From NCBI GenBank assembly GCA_037157565.1, contig JAZHRO010000024.1, forward strand, positions 13,522,501-13,586,500: a DNA stretch of 64,000 bases, written 5' to 3'. A program made the translations under genes and the position numbers. Positions 20,525 to 32,027 of the stretch are shown piece after piece. Numbering within the stretch: the first letter of the stretch is position 1; each line of letters begins with the position of its first letter. A model generated the notes under the pieces. That model did no database searches. It was not told where the DNA came from and saw only the letters and a list, made by a program, of their open reading frames with translations. This DNA comes from Thalassia testudinum. Lineage: Eukaryota; Streptophyta; Magnoliopsida; Alismatales; Hydrocharitaceae.

Positions 20525-23323
20525 TGATGAGAACCTCATCATGAGCCATAACTAGCTCATTTTGACCTAATACAAAGGATAAAAGCTCCTACATAACTCA
20601 AGGAAAGGCTTAACTCAGAGAGATTCTGAGTTCGCAAAGAAAAGAGAAACTAAGGGGTAAAAATGCAATTTCACCAATCCAATCTAAAAACAGGGTAACT
20701 CAAGGTCCAAACATAGGTCAAAGCAACCTAATAAGAATAAAAGTGGGATGAGATGATTCAATAAGGGCTACAGCAATTCCAAGGAACTAAATAATAATCT
20801 GTAACCTTAAAACAAACCCACTTCAATTTGCGAGGTTCGAGGCAAAGTAAAAATAGAATAAACCCTCTAAAATTCATAGAAAAATAATCTCTAGGGTTTA
20901 GAACCTTCAATTTGGCCTTAGGAACCCATTTTGACATACATTGAGAACCATGCCCAAATTAACAACTTAATTTGGGTTTTTGCGTAAATTGATCGGTCAA
21001 GCAAGGTTTAATCTGAAAATAAAATTCACCATCATAATCCTTAGGTCCCAATTAGTCATGTATAAAAACTTGAGCCTAAGAGGAAACCTTCTTGACCAAC
21101 TTTACACTTTGGTCCTCATTTATTTACTTTTTGGCCCTCAACTTTTGAACCCTCACATTTCTGCCCCTAACTCTCCTTCGTTCTTTGCATCCAGGTCCCT
21201 CCTACCAAAACCTGACCAGCACCATGCTCCGGCGACCTTGCGCGGAGCATGGCGCCGCGCAGGGTAAGGGGGAGGGTCTGGCGAGACAACCGGGGGTGCC
21301 CTGCATCGTCAGCCGTCGCAGGAACACCCCCCTGGTCGCTGCAACCCACCATACCGGCCGTGCGAATGCACGGACGGTATGGGTCTCCATCTCCGGCGTC
21401 CTCCGGCGAGGGAGACACGTCGTCTCCCTCTGCCTTCCTCTCTGATTCGGCCCCTATAAATACCCCCGTCGCTCCACCGTTCTTCCCAGCTCGGATCTGA
21501 CGGAGAAACCCCCCCAACTTTCCTCTCTCCTCACTCCGGCAGATGCCCACCAGCTCCGGCGGTTCCTCCTCCTCCTCCTCTTCGCTCTGCCGCAATGCCA
21601 GCAGCAGAGACTTCTTCCCCTGCTCTTCCCGCGTCGCGCAATACCGGCGCGCGCTGCCTCTGCCCCGTCGTCACCGCCGTCCTCCCCCACTGGGCACCTT
21701 CTTCTCCGGCGACAGCAGGTACAGCCGTCCGCCTCCTCGCCCCCTTCGTCACTTTAGTTAGGTTAGAACTACTTCCCTCTATTCTCTCTCTCGTTTCCCC
21801 CTGCTATTTTTATCTAATTACCCCTCGACCGCGCCTAATCACCCTCACCTTCTCCGCCTCCGGCCATCCTCCGGCGAGCCGCTCCCATCACTCCAGCATC
21901 CCACACGGCTCGCCGACCTGCACATAATCTCCGCCTCCTCACCCTGATCCATTTCCGCCCTTCCAATTCCCGCCACCCGACCTCTGCAAATCCACCGAAC
22001 ACACCCACTTTTCGACCCACAGTCCGACCTAGGGCAGCCCTTGCACGCCGCCCCACGCCTCGCCACCACCCGCACGAGCTTCGCCGCACTCTGGCGAAGC
22101 TCCCGGCACCTTCTGATTAGGCCGAGAGGCCGTTTTGCTGTGAACAGGTCACCCGTCCTCCGCCGCCATTGCCGTGCAGAAGGAGCTGCTTCGACCTGCT
22201 GCTCCAGGTGCGCCGCGCCCAGGTCACGCTCCCAGGCTGTGCGGGGCATTTTGGCAAAGCGTCAGGCTGCAGTTGAGGCGAAGCCCTCGCGCGAAGGCCT
22301 ATCGTAAAGCCGCGATTACCAGCTGCTTCCTCCGCGCAGGCGCTAAATTGGGGTGGGACATTTAGTCCCACCGCGCGAAGGCCTATCGTAAAGCCGCGAT
22401 TACCAGCTGCTTCCTCCGCGCAGGCCCTAAATTGGGGTGGGACATTTAGTCCCACCTCGGAAGACTCCGAAGCAGCGCAGCGGTATAAAGTGAAAAAGTG
22501 CTGGAGGCTTATCGCCTCAGCACACGGGGTGAGGTCCCCTTCACCCGCCCGGTTACCCGGTCTCGTCCGCGCTCACGCCTCGCGGACCTGGCCCGACCCG
22601 ACTAAACCCGACCTGCACTCCTTGCCCACCATGCACGCCGGTGGGCCTGGACCCGGGCGCGACCCGTACCTGGCTACCCGGCAGCTCTGGGAGAGCTTTC
22701 CTAAAAGCGGCTTCTGTGAGAGAGAGACGCGGGGGAGGGTAGAGTTAGGTTTTGCCCCTCTGATCAAGCTGTGTAAGTGTGCAGGCACAGGTGAAGAAGA
22801 ACCGTGGAAGAAGACGAAGGCTGAAGGAAGGAGGAGCACCGAGCGGCACTGTAGCAGCGGCGGTTTAAGTCGTCTGATTGGAAAATCAGACGACGTCCTG
22901 AAGGCAAAGAAGGAGAAGGAAGGCAAGGCAGAGGAGAACACAGAACACGAGAAGAAGATCTGACGAAAGGAAAAGAAGAAAGAAAGAAGAAGAAGAAGAA
23001 CAGGACCGCTCTGCAGAAGAAAAAGGAAGAGACGAGCAGAAACAGCTGAAAGAAGAAGAAGAACAAAGGAAGAGAGCAGAAGATCGGAGAAGGAAGAAGA
23101 GGAGAGGATAAGCAAAGAGAAAAGAAGAGAAGCCAACAAATTCTCTCTCTCTCTTTCTTTATTTTTGTAAAAGAAACTTGTACCCCTAGAATACAACTTG
23201 CTCCCTGAGTTCGGCCTCGGGAACTCTTTTATTTTCTGAGTAAAAAAAAATTATATATTTGAAATGATGACAATAACTGGCTATACTACAACGCTGTAAC
23301 AAAACCTAGTTGTCACCTCGTTA
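20525..23323 (+). repeat. 3' LTR of the Athila/Tat-type element
   Basis: Nearly identical to the 5' LTR. The 85-bp length excess is explained by the tandem duplication at 22289-22456. It ends CTCGTTA where the 5' LTR ends CTCGTCA, a C-to-T change at the terminal dinucleotide. Confidence 0.88.
22289..22456 (+). repeat. 84-bp tandem duplication just upstream of the LTR TATA box
   Basis: The unit beginning GCGCGAAGGCCTATCG occurs at 22289 and again at 22373, with one or two differences. The 5' LTR has a single copy near 15046. Each unit ends in the dyad GGTGGGACATTTAGTCCCACC, and the second copy stops about 30 bp before the TATA box. Confidence 0.92.
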
Positions 23324-23328
23324 AATAC

Positions 23329-24295
23329 CCAGGAGAGCTACTAGTGTAGAGCGAGTACTAGCTACCCCACGGGACCCGGGGTTTTGCTAGCTCACCAACA
23401 CCGACTTGTTAGGCCCATTGGGCAAACCAGGGTAGTCAGGCGAGGGTGTGCGGACCGTGGAGGGGCAAGGCCCCTGTTTGGTTACTGTGGAGGGGTTGGA
23501 CCCCTGTTACTGAGAGGGCTCTGCCCTATACTGGTTCCGTGCTGTGCTTTGGGCGCACCCGTTAATGGAAACTACTGACCGCGTGCCAGTGCGGGGTAGT
23601 TACCCGTGCGTTTACCGCACGTGCCGTAGTCACCGTTACGTCTGTCAGTGACCTTGGGGTGGTTGACTGAGAGTAGGATCACCACGGGGGACTCTCCCGG
23701 CCAGGAGAGCACCACGTGTTACTTCTACTCTTCGGAAAAGACTGCAATCAAGATCGTTCGCACGAGGAACATTCGAGATCAAGTGAAGGATCTGAGAATA
23801 GATAAATTGTGAAATAATAGAAAGACGTAAATAAAGGAAGAAAGAAAATAAAATAGCTACTGTACACTTTATTGCTTCTTTAGTTTAGCTGCCATTCTAC
23901 TCAGCGTTTTGCTGACGTGTTACACTCGTTACTTTTCAGGACCAGGTGTTGAGCAGCCAGGGTCAGCGGCTGCAGAGGACGCTGGGCCGAGTAGGGTCCA
24001 ATAGAGTTACCACTGTTCTTTTGTGCCCTTTTTGTTCCACTGTAGTGAGTAGTTTTTGTTACTCTTTGTACTTTTCCTTACTCGTAGTTCTTGTTATGTT
24101 ATGAATGTTGTTCTACTTGTTGTGGTGGTACATGCTGTAGTAGTTCTTTTTCTTATTGCTAGTTATATTTCATGTTGAATGTGGTTTATTTTACTGCTCT
24201 TTTGGTTACTTCCTCGTTGGATGACTAGGTCTTGGGATTAGTCGAGTCGGTCCGGTTCTCGTGTCTCGTAGGGACTCGGGAATCGGGTCGTTACA
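23329..24295 (+). repeat. Tekay 5' LTR, right part
   Basis: Resumes the LTR after the nested element (duplication AATAC at 23324-23328) and ends GGTCGTTACA at 24295. It matches 33734-34704 of the 3' LTR. Confidence 0.88.
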
Positions 24296-24298
24296 AGA

Positions 24299-24310
24299 TG
24301 GTATCGGAGC
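24299..24310 (+). promoter_or_regulatory. Primer binding site, initiator tRNA-Met type
   Basis: TGGTATCGGAGC follows the 5' LTR by three bases. The usual plant sequence is TGGTATCAGAGC, seen intact at 46123. The difference is a single A-to-G. Confidence 0.8.
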
Positions 24311-24477
24311 AAGGTCGTCCCGAGAAGTGAATCAACTGACTGGAAAATAACCAATTCACATGTCTATAACTAGGGTAGCCACCACAACATATCTTTTGAC
24401 ATGAGCTCTTAGACGTTTCCGTTAGGTATCGTTCCATATTGACGTGTTCTATTTTGTTTCGCGTCTCCTTGCAGGAG

Positions 24478-25594
24478 ATGCCTCATTGTGGGACTGGTGA
24501 GGTGGGCCGCAGGCTCGGCCAAGGACGAGGTCGGCGAGGTGGGCGTGCCGTTGCCGATGCCTCAGTGGACTAGCCACTACTCCCGGGCGTCCAGGCCCAG
24601 GACCTCGCCCCATATGATACGGGATATTATGCGAGAGGAGCTCCGCCAACCGCCCCGAGTGCCTCCCCCTGGGGCTGCGGAGGGGGAGTCCTCTATGGGA
24701 CCACCCGACGGACGCGGCGCTGGACACGGGGGAGGGGATGGGTCGCTACTGCCCCCACCATCCTCCGACACTTCTGTGCACGAGGCACCTTTGCCTGGAG
24801 GTGCACCAGCATCCCCACTACAGCGCCACTCCGAGCTCTTCGGACAGTTCCAGAAGCTGAAGCCCCCCTCCTTCAAGGGGGATGAGGACCCGACTGAGGC
24901 AGAGGACTGGGTCGAGTAGCTGGAGAAGATTTTTGACACCCTTCGCCCCCCGGTGGAGTGCCGCGTGGCCTTTGCCACGTACCAGCTGGAGAGTGCGGCA
25001 CACAGGTGGTGGAGGGCGATCCGGGGACAGGAGAGGGACGAGCCGACCTGGGACCGGTTCGTCGCCCTCTTCTGCGAGCGGTACTTTCCCCAGACGTGGC
25101 AGGACCAGAGGAGGCGGGAGTTCCACACTCTCCGCCAAGGGACGATGACCGTGAGCGCGTACCGCACGCGTTTCCTGGAGTTGTCCCGCTTTGCAGCGAC
25201 AGCGGTAGCCACTGAGGAGCGCCTTTGGAGGTTCGCCGAGGGGCTCCGGCCTACGATTCGGGGGTATGTCAAACCCCTGAAGCTGCCTACGTTTTCAAGG
25301 GTGGTGGAGGCAACCATGACTTACCAGGAGACCAACCCGTCCGCACGAAACACTGACGGCGGGCGGAAGAGGCCCTTTCAGCCAGACTTTTCACAGGGCC
25401 GGCGAGAGAGGAGGCACGTGGGGTCCGCAGGGGAGCCGTCACATTTTGCAGGGCCATCCATGGCCTTTGGGGGGCCTCGATAGAGGCCATTCGCCAGCAC
25501 CGAACCCCCGCCCAGCCGACAGCAGGGACCCACTGAGGGTGGGAGTCGGGTTCCCCTCTGTTACCAGTGTGGCCAGTCGGGCCACATCAGGAGG
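24478..25594 (+). pseudogene. Tekay gag, broken
   Basis: Starts at ATG 24478 in the same context as the better-preserved copy at 46299. An early frameshift (about 24490-24590) separates the Gly/Arg-rich N-terminus from the rest. The gag core follows: FKGDEDPTEAEDW, RVAFATYQLESAAHRWW, FCERYFPQTW and LKLPTFSRVV. TAG at 24917-24919 replaces the CAG (Gln) found at the same place in the 46299 copy. A further stop lies at 25481. The reading then reaches the zinc knuckle, CYQCGQSGHIRR, and is cut there by the solo LTR at 25595. The rest of the knuckle, DCPPRAEG, is at 28295. Gag would form the particle and bind RNA; this copy cannot. Confidence 0.85.
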
Positions 25595-28293
25595 TGTTAC
25601 GAACGGGCGCTCCAGACGTCTTTTAAGACGTCTGCGAGGTGGCCAGACGTCGTACTAGACGTCTGGAATCACTTACAGACGTCGGACAAGACGTTTGGAA
25701 ATCGGTTATTTTGGCACGCTACTGTTCGTCTGCGCGTCTGAGCGCGCAGACCTGCGTTTTCTCTCTCTCTCCCTCTTTTTCCCTCTCTCCTGCGGTCGCA
25801 GACGCCTCTGCCGCATTTTCTCTCTCCTCCTCGCGCGGCCTTAAAAGGGCCACGCCTCTCCCTCACTCCCGTCACCTCCGCCTCCTTCCTCTTCTCCTTC
25901 AGCTAGTGCGCGAGAGCGAGCGCGAGGGTGTAGCGGCAGCGACAGCCGCGGTGAGCGTGGGAGGAGGTGCTGCGTGTGGGAGAGGCGCTCGGCTGTGAGG
26001 GAGAGCTCGCCGGGGCTGTTAGGACCGGCCGGCGGGGGGCGCAGCGGGCGCGGGGCGACGCGGGGGGGGCTGCTGCGGCTCGAGCAGCAGGCGTACGAGG
26101 CGCGACGCGGCTGGGCGTCACGAGCGGAGGGCAAGTCGCGCCCTGGTTCTGGAAAATTTTCCAGAATCAGACGTCTGTGCTTCTAGCCAGACGACGGGCA
26201 CGACGTTTGGAAGACTGTCCAGACGTTTGAAAGGTGAGTTTTTCCGTCTTCTTCCTTCCCTTCGATTGACCGTACTAAGAGAGAGAGGAAATGGGTACGC
26301 GCAGGGTTTGAGATTCGCACCCAACGCGAATCAGACATCTGGCTGCAGTGCCAGACGACTGGAGCGACATCCAGACGTCCGGGGTGACCATCGGACGTCT
26401 GGGAACTAGGCCAGATGCCCCCGCAGGCTTTTGGATGTCTGAGAGACCACGCAGAGCAAGGTAAACCCTGTTTCACTTTTTAAGACGTCTGGAATAAGTT
26501 CCAGACGTCTGATTTTGCACTATTTCGTCGTTTTCTTCCCGTTTAGGGCCCGTTCGGGTTCCGTTTTCCGCATTTCGAGTTGAGTTCTTTTCGGAATTGC
26601 ATCCTCTACCCGTCTACAGTAGATGTACACTGTTTTGAGACACTCCTTGTGTTTGATCCTTGTGATAGGACCCCGTTCCGTTGCAGTCTCGGGGGTCGCG
26701 GAGGCACGCGGGATTCCCGACCACGCCCCCATTACTCCCGTTGTACCTGGTAGAGTGGCTTTAAGTATAATCTGTTAAATTATGAAACCATAAATAGAAC
26801 CTAGGACAATGCATGAATCCTAGGAATGAGAAATAGATTGAATGGTAGATTCCTAGGGTGTTGCATGAATCCTAGGGCTGGAAAACTAGATTGTATGATA
26901 GATCCTAGGATATGGCATGAATCCTAGGACGGGAAAACTAGTGGAATGTATGAATACTGCAGTCTTGGAAAATGTGGAAAGGAAATACTAGCTGCCTGTG
27001 AATTGAATTAACAGTTGCCTGTTATGAATAAATAAACGTGATTGAGAATATGGATTGTAAGAACGTGAAACTGGAAAGTGAAACCTGGATGTTCTGAGTT
27101 AAAAGAGCTGGAACCCTACGGGGAATTAGGAGTAGAACTCCTGGAAAGTGAATGGAATAGAATTGGGGAAGTGAGCTGGCCCTTGAGTACGGAGTACCAA
27201 GGAGAGCGACTGTCCCCCCTGTTTAGTGCAGAGCAGAGCCAGCCGGCCCAGGGACCCGGGGTTAGGACTGGCCACTCTGTACCGACTTGCTGGCCCTCGT
27301 GTACGTAGTACCGAGGAGAGCTACTAGTGTAGGGAGGTACTAGCTACCCCACGGGCCCCGGGGTTCTGGTAGCCTCTGACACCGACTTGTTAGGCCCACT
27401 GGGGCAAACCAGGGTAGTCAGGCGAGGGTGCGCGGACTGTGGAGGGGCAAGGCCCCTGTTTGGTTACTGTGGAGGGGTTGGACCCCTGTTACTGAGTGGG
27501 CTCTGCCTTGTATTGGTTCCGTGCTGTGCTTTGGGCGCACCCATTAACGGAAACGATTGACCGCATGCCACTACGGGTAAGCTACCCGTACATTTACCGC
27601 GCGTGCCGTAGTCACCGTTACGTCTGTCAGTGACCTTGGGGTGGTTGACTGAGAGTAGGATCACCATGAGGGACTCTCCCGGCCAGGAGAGCACAACGTG
27701 CTACTTCTATTGTACGGAAAAGACTGCAATCAAGATCGTTCCCACGAGGAACATTCGAGATCAAGTGAAGGATCTGAGAAATAGATAAATTGTGAAACAA
27801 TAGAAAGACGTAAATAAAGGAAGAAAGAAAATTAAAACAGCTACTGTACACTCTACTGTTTCATTAATTTAGCTGCCACTCTACTCAGCGTTTTGCTGAC
27901 GTGTTACACTCGTTACCTTTCAGGACTAAGTGTTGAGCAGCCAGGGTCAGCGGCTGCAGAGGACGCTGGGCCGAGTAGGGTCCAGTAGAGTTACCACTGT
28001 TCTCTTGTACCTCTTTTTGTTCCGTTATAGTGAGTAGTTCTTGTTTCCGCTGTACTTTTCTTTACCTGCAGTTCATATTATGTTATGAATGTTGTTCTAC
28101 TGTTGTGGTGGTATATACTGTAGTGGTTTCTTTCCTTACTGCTGTATTTCCTTACTGTTAGTTATATTCATGCTGAATGTGGTTTATTTTACTGCTCTTT
28201 TGGTTACTTCCTCGTTGGATGACTAGGTCTTGGGATTAGTCGAGTCGGTCTGATTCTGGTGTCTCGTAGGGACTTGGGAATCGGGTCGTTACA
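25595..28293 (+). mobile_element. Tekay solo LTR inserted in the gag zinc knuckle
   Basis: Starts TGTTACGAACG and ends GGTCGTTACA (2699 bp). The target duplication GGAGG is perfect (25590-25594 and 28294-28298). Its first 100 bp carry palindrome sites at 25614, 25626, 25645, 25657, 25677 and 25689 (spacing 12, 19, 12, 20, 12). It is in the same orientation as the host element and has no internal region, as expected after LTR-LTR recombination of a full insertion. Confidence 0.93.
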
Positions 28294-31200
28294 GGAGGGA
28301 CTGCCCGCCTAGGGCAGAAGGTCAGCAGATACTTCCCGCGCAGAGCACTGGAAGGCGCGCAGGAGGCCGTGGTTCCCAGGCGCGAGGAGGAGGACAGCAG
28401 TCACGAGGAGGGTACCGGCCAGCACCTGCTTGTCCGACGTAGAGTGTGGCTGCTTCGTTCGCACCTAGAGCTGAGAGGCGTATCAACGCCTTGACACACA
28501 GGGATGCCAGAGCTTTGGGCTCGGTGGTGGCAGGTATGGTTTCAGTTTCCGGCAGACTCGTTTACACACTTTTCAATTCCGACGCTACACACTTGTTTGT
28601 CGCCGCCAGTTTCGCAGTTAGTTTGGGCCAAGACTATACGCTGTTAAAGAATCCGTTCGTAATCAGATGTCCGAGTGGTCAGCTGTTTGTAGCTAAGGAG
28701 GTGTACACGGATTGCGAGGTCAGCGTCGGGGGACATAGCCTGCCAGCTGACCTGATTATGATACAGATGGTGGACTTTGGCGTAATTCTGGGGATGGACT
28801 GGCTGTCCACTTACCATGCCTTGGTAGACTGTTTTGAGAGGAAGATTGTCTTCTCCATGCCGGTGTTGCCTTCCTTCGAGTTTCACGGACAGCCAGTGGA
28901 CGGAGGCTTCAGGTGCATTTCGGCACTTCGGGCAGTGAGACTTTTGAGCCAGGGGTTTGTGGGCTTCCTAGCTTGTGTGATGGCAGAGCCCAGCCCTATG
29001 GCAGACTTCCAGAGCATCCCGGTGGTCAGAGAGTACCCAGACGTGTTCCCAGACGAGTTACCAGGACTACCGCTCGAGCGTGAGATCGAGTTTGAGATCT
29101 CACTAGTACCAGGGACCAGCCCCATCTCCACCGCGCCATACAGGATGGCACCGCTTGAGCTACGAGAGCTTAAGTCTCAGTTGCAGGACCTTTTGGAGAA
29201 GGGTTTCGTGAGGCCCAGTGTGTCTCCCTGGGGAGCCTCGGTACTGTTTGTGAAGAAGAAGGATGGTACCCTACGCCTTTGTGTGGACTACCGACAGCTG
29301 AATAGGGTCACCATCAAGAACAGATATCCGCTGCCGAGGATCGACAACTTGTTTGACCAGTTGTGGGGTGCCACGGTGTTCTCCAAGATTGACTTGAGGT
29401 CTGGATACCACCAGTTGAGGATCAGGGAGGCAGACATCTCCAAGATAGCTTTCCGCACCTGGTACGGACACTACGAGTTTTTGGTTATGCCGTTTGGGCT
29501 GACCAATGCCCTCGTTGCTTTCATGGACCTGATGAACCGGGTGTTTAGACCGTACTTGGACCAGTTCGTGGTGGTATTCATTGATGATGTACTCATCTAT
29601 TCTCGAGATCAGACGCAGCATGGACAACACTTGCGGATGGTTCTGGACACTCTGAGACGGTGTAGGCTGTCCGCGAAATACAGCAAGTGCGAGTTCTGGT
29701 TGAGGGAGGTGACATTCTTAGGTCATGTGATCTCTGGGGACGGCTTGGCGGTGGACCGAGCCAAGGTCGAGGCAGTGCTCAGGTGGGAGAGACCGCGGTC
29801 AGTCACTGAGATTCGCAGTTTCCTGGGACTGGCAGGCTACTACAAACGATTCATCAGAGGTTTTTCACAGATTGCGCGTCCCATGACACAGTTGACCCGG
29901 AAGGACGTACCCTTCACTTGGACAGACGCCTGTGAGGCGTGTTTTCAGGAGCTGAAGGAGAGGTTGACTTCGGCTCCCTGCTCACCATCCCTGACAATAG
30001 TGGCGGGTTCGTTGTGTACACGGATGCCTCCTTGCAGGGGTTAGGAGGTGTGCTCATGCAGAGGGGTCACGCTGTCGCTTACGCTTCGCGGCAGCTGAAG
30101 CCTCATGAGCATACCTACCCTACCCACGACCTGGAGTTGGCAGCTGTCGTCTTCGCGCTGAAGACCTGGAGACACTACTTGTACGGTGAGACCTTCGAGA
30201 TTTTCACAGATCACAAGAGCCTCAGATACCTTTATGATCAGAAGGAGCTCAACATAAGACAGAGACGTTGGTTGGAGCTCCTGAAGGACTACGACTGCAG
30301 CATTTTCTATCACCCGGGCAAGGCCAATGTGGTGGCTGACTCCTTGAGCCAGAAGGCACCCGCACACTTGGCTAACTTACAGTTACAGAGTTGGAGCCTC
30401 TTGGAGGAGGTGGGCAGTTGGCGACCCCTGGAGTTACGGGGGCACTGTGGGGCAGTGACTGTGACACGACAGACTAGGCCAGAGCTGATAGACCACATCA
30501 TCACAGGACAGATGGCCGATCCGTACTTGTAGTCCTTGCGCGACAGAGTACTGTCAGGAGACCTAGGGGACTTCTCTTTCATAGACCAGGTGTTGTGCCT
30601 GAGGGGACGGTTGTGCGTTCTCAGGGACGAGGAGCTGTTGAGAGAGCTCCTGACTGAGGCACACGGTTCCAGATTCACCATACATCCCGGAAACACGAAG
30701 ATGTACCACGACTTGAGATGCGAGTTTTGGTGGAGGGGGATGAAGCGGGATGTGGGTGAATTCGTGCAGCAGTGCTTAGTGTGTCAGCAGGTGAAAGCCG
30801 AGCATCAGAGGTCTACAGGGCCGCTACAGTCGCTTCCAGTGCTAGAGTTGAAGTGGGAGAGCATCACCATGGACTTGGTGGTGGGTTTACCTGTTACCCA
30901 GCGAGGACACAACGCAGTCTGGGTAATTGTGGATAGACTGACGAAGACGGCACGATTCTTGCCGATCCGAGTCACTTTGGGACCAGCACAGTTGGCAGAG
31001 AGGTATATCCGCGACGTGGTACGACTACACGGAGTTCCGTAGAAAATCGTATCCGACCGGGATACCCACTTTACGTCCCAGTTTTGGGCTAAGTTTCAGT
31101 AGGCCTTGGGGATGCGGTTGAGGTTTAGTACAGCTTACCACCCCCAGACGGACGAGTAGTCTGAGCGCATGATACAGACACTTGAGGACCTTTTGCGTGC

Positions 31201-31942
31201 CTGTGTACTGGACTGGAGGGGCTCTTGGGAGGAGCACCTGCCCCTGGCGGAGTTTGCATACAACAACAACTATCACTCGAGCATCGGCATGGCTCCCTAC
31301 GAGGCTATGTACGGACGGAGGTGTACGACACCCTTGAGTTGGGTTGAGGTGGGGACCAAGTGGGACGTTGGCCCCAGGTTGATCTGGCAGAGTCAGGAGG
31401 TAGTCGAGCAGATCCACAGGCGACTCCGCACTGTCAGGAGTAGACAGAAGAGCTACGCGGATCGAAAATGCAGAGAGGTGCAGTTCGAGGTTGGGGACCA
31501 CGTCTTTCTTCGTGTTTCGCCCATGAAGGGCCTGCAGCGGTTTGGGGTGAGAGGGAAGCTCGCGCCAAGGTTTATGGGGCCCTTTGAGGTCCTGGAGGGG
31601 GTTGGACCCGTTGCTTACAGGCTTTCCCTCCCTCCCCAGCTTTCTAGTGTGCACGACGTGTTTCATGTGTCCAACTTCCGGAAGTACGTAGCCGATTCCA
31701 GTCATGTACTGAGTCACAATAGCGTCGAGGTAGGCGACGACCTGACCTACCCCGAGCAGCCAGTGCAGATTCTTTACCGAGCCGTCCGCAGTTTGAGACG
31801 AAAGCAAGTACCCCTGGTGAAGGTTCTGTGGAGGAGCCAGCGGTACGAGGAGGCTACCTGGGAGCCTGAGGCAGCAATGCAGGAGCGGTACTCGGAGCTC
31901 TTCGCGGGTACGTCTTTTCGGACCATCTTCGGTCCTCTTTGA
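28294..31942 (+). pseudogene. Tekay pol polyprotein: protease, RT, RNase H, integrase, chromodomain (inactivated)
   Basis: The order and motifs are classical for a chromovirus. The protease motif near 28575 reads [10 protein letters not shown], so the catalytic DSG is now NSD. RT runs about 29130-29900 with [18 protein letters not shown] and FIDDVLIYS (29577-29603) intact. A one-base frameshift near 29980 leads into RNase H ([30 protein letters not shown]). Integrase shows an HHCC zinc region (HPGNTKMYHDL, CLVCQQ), the core Asp residues (TMDLVVGL, SDRDTHFTS) and the Glu in SERMIQTLED. The C-terminal chromodomain (about 31740-31900) ends VLWRSQRYEEATWEPE. In-frame stops lie at about 28441, 30530, 31040, 31100 and 31158. 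It would encode replication and integration functions, but this copy is dead. Confidence 0.93.
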
Positions 31943-32025
31943 GTTTGTTATGTTTATTATGACATTTTTTTCCGCTCCCTAGTTAGCGCAAGTTTCGGGG
32001 ACAAAACTTCCTTTGAGTTTGTTAT
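31937..32025 (+). repeat. 15-bp direct repeat where the polypurine tract should be
   Basis: CTTTGAGTTTGTTAT occurs at 31937-31951, spanning the pol stop, and again at 32011-32025, directly before the 3' LTR. No purine run touches the LTR. The nearest G-rich piece is TTTCGGGGACAAAAC at 31993-32007. Confidence 0.8.
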
Positions 32026-32027
32026 AT

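Larger units (their letters stand above)
13281..23323 (+). mobile_element. Non-autonomous Athila/Tat-type LTR retrotransposon
   Basis: Two long direct LTRs, 13281-15994 (2714 bp) and 20525-23323 (2799 bp), flank a 4.5-kb internal region. The target duplication AATAC is perfect (13276-13280 and 23324-23328). The primer site TGGCGCTGTTGCCGGGG (16000-16016) resembles the tRNA-Asp sites of Athila/Tat elements, and the sequence after the frame (AGCGCTTAACGGGAGGCAGCCC near 18997) is like the conserved post-pol motif of that clade. There is no protease, RT, RNase H or integrase. Instead the internal region has one 624-codon frame. The relative at 47144-51962 shares LTR and 3' internal sequence but keeps an integrase end, which supports the lineage call. 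LTRs are very similar, so insertion seems recent. Confidence 0.88.

Noticed and set aside
31025..31807. 260-codon minus-strand frame across the integrase
   Set aside because: It is the antisense shadow of the pol gene; the plus strand carries the integrase and chromodomain motifs.
28294..31942. Possibility that the Tekay pol is still active
   Set aside because: Altered protease active site, one frameshift near 29980 and several in-frame stops.
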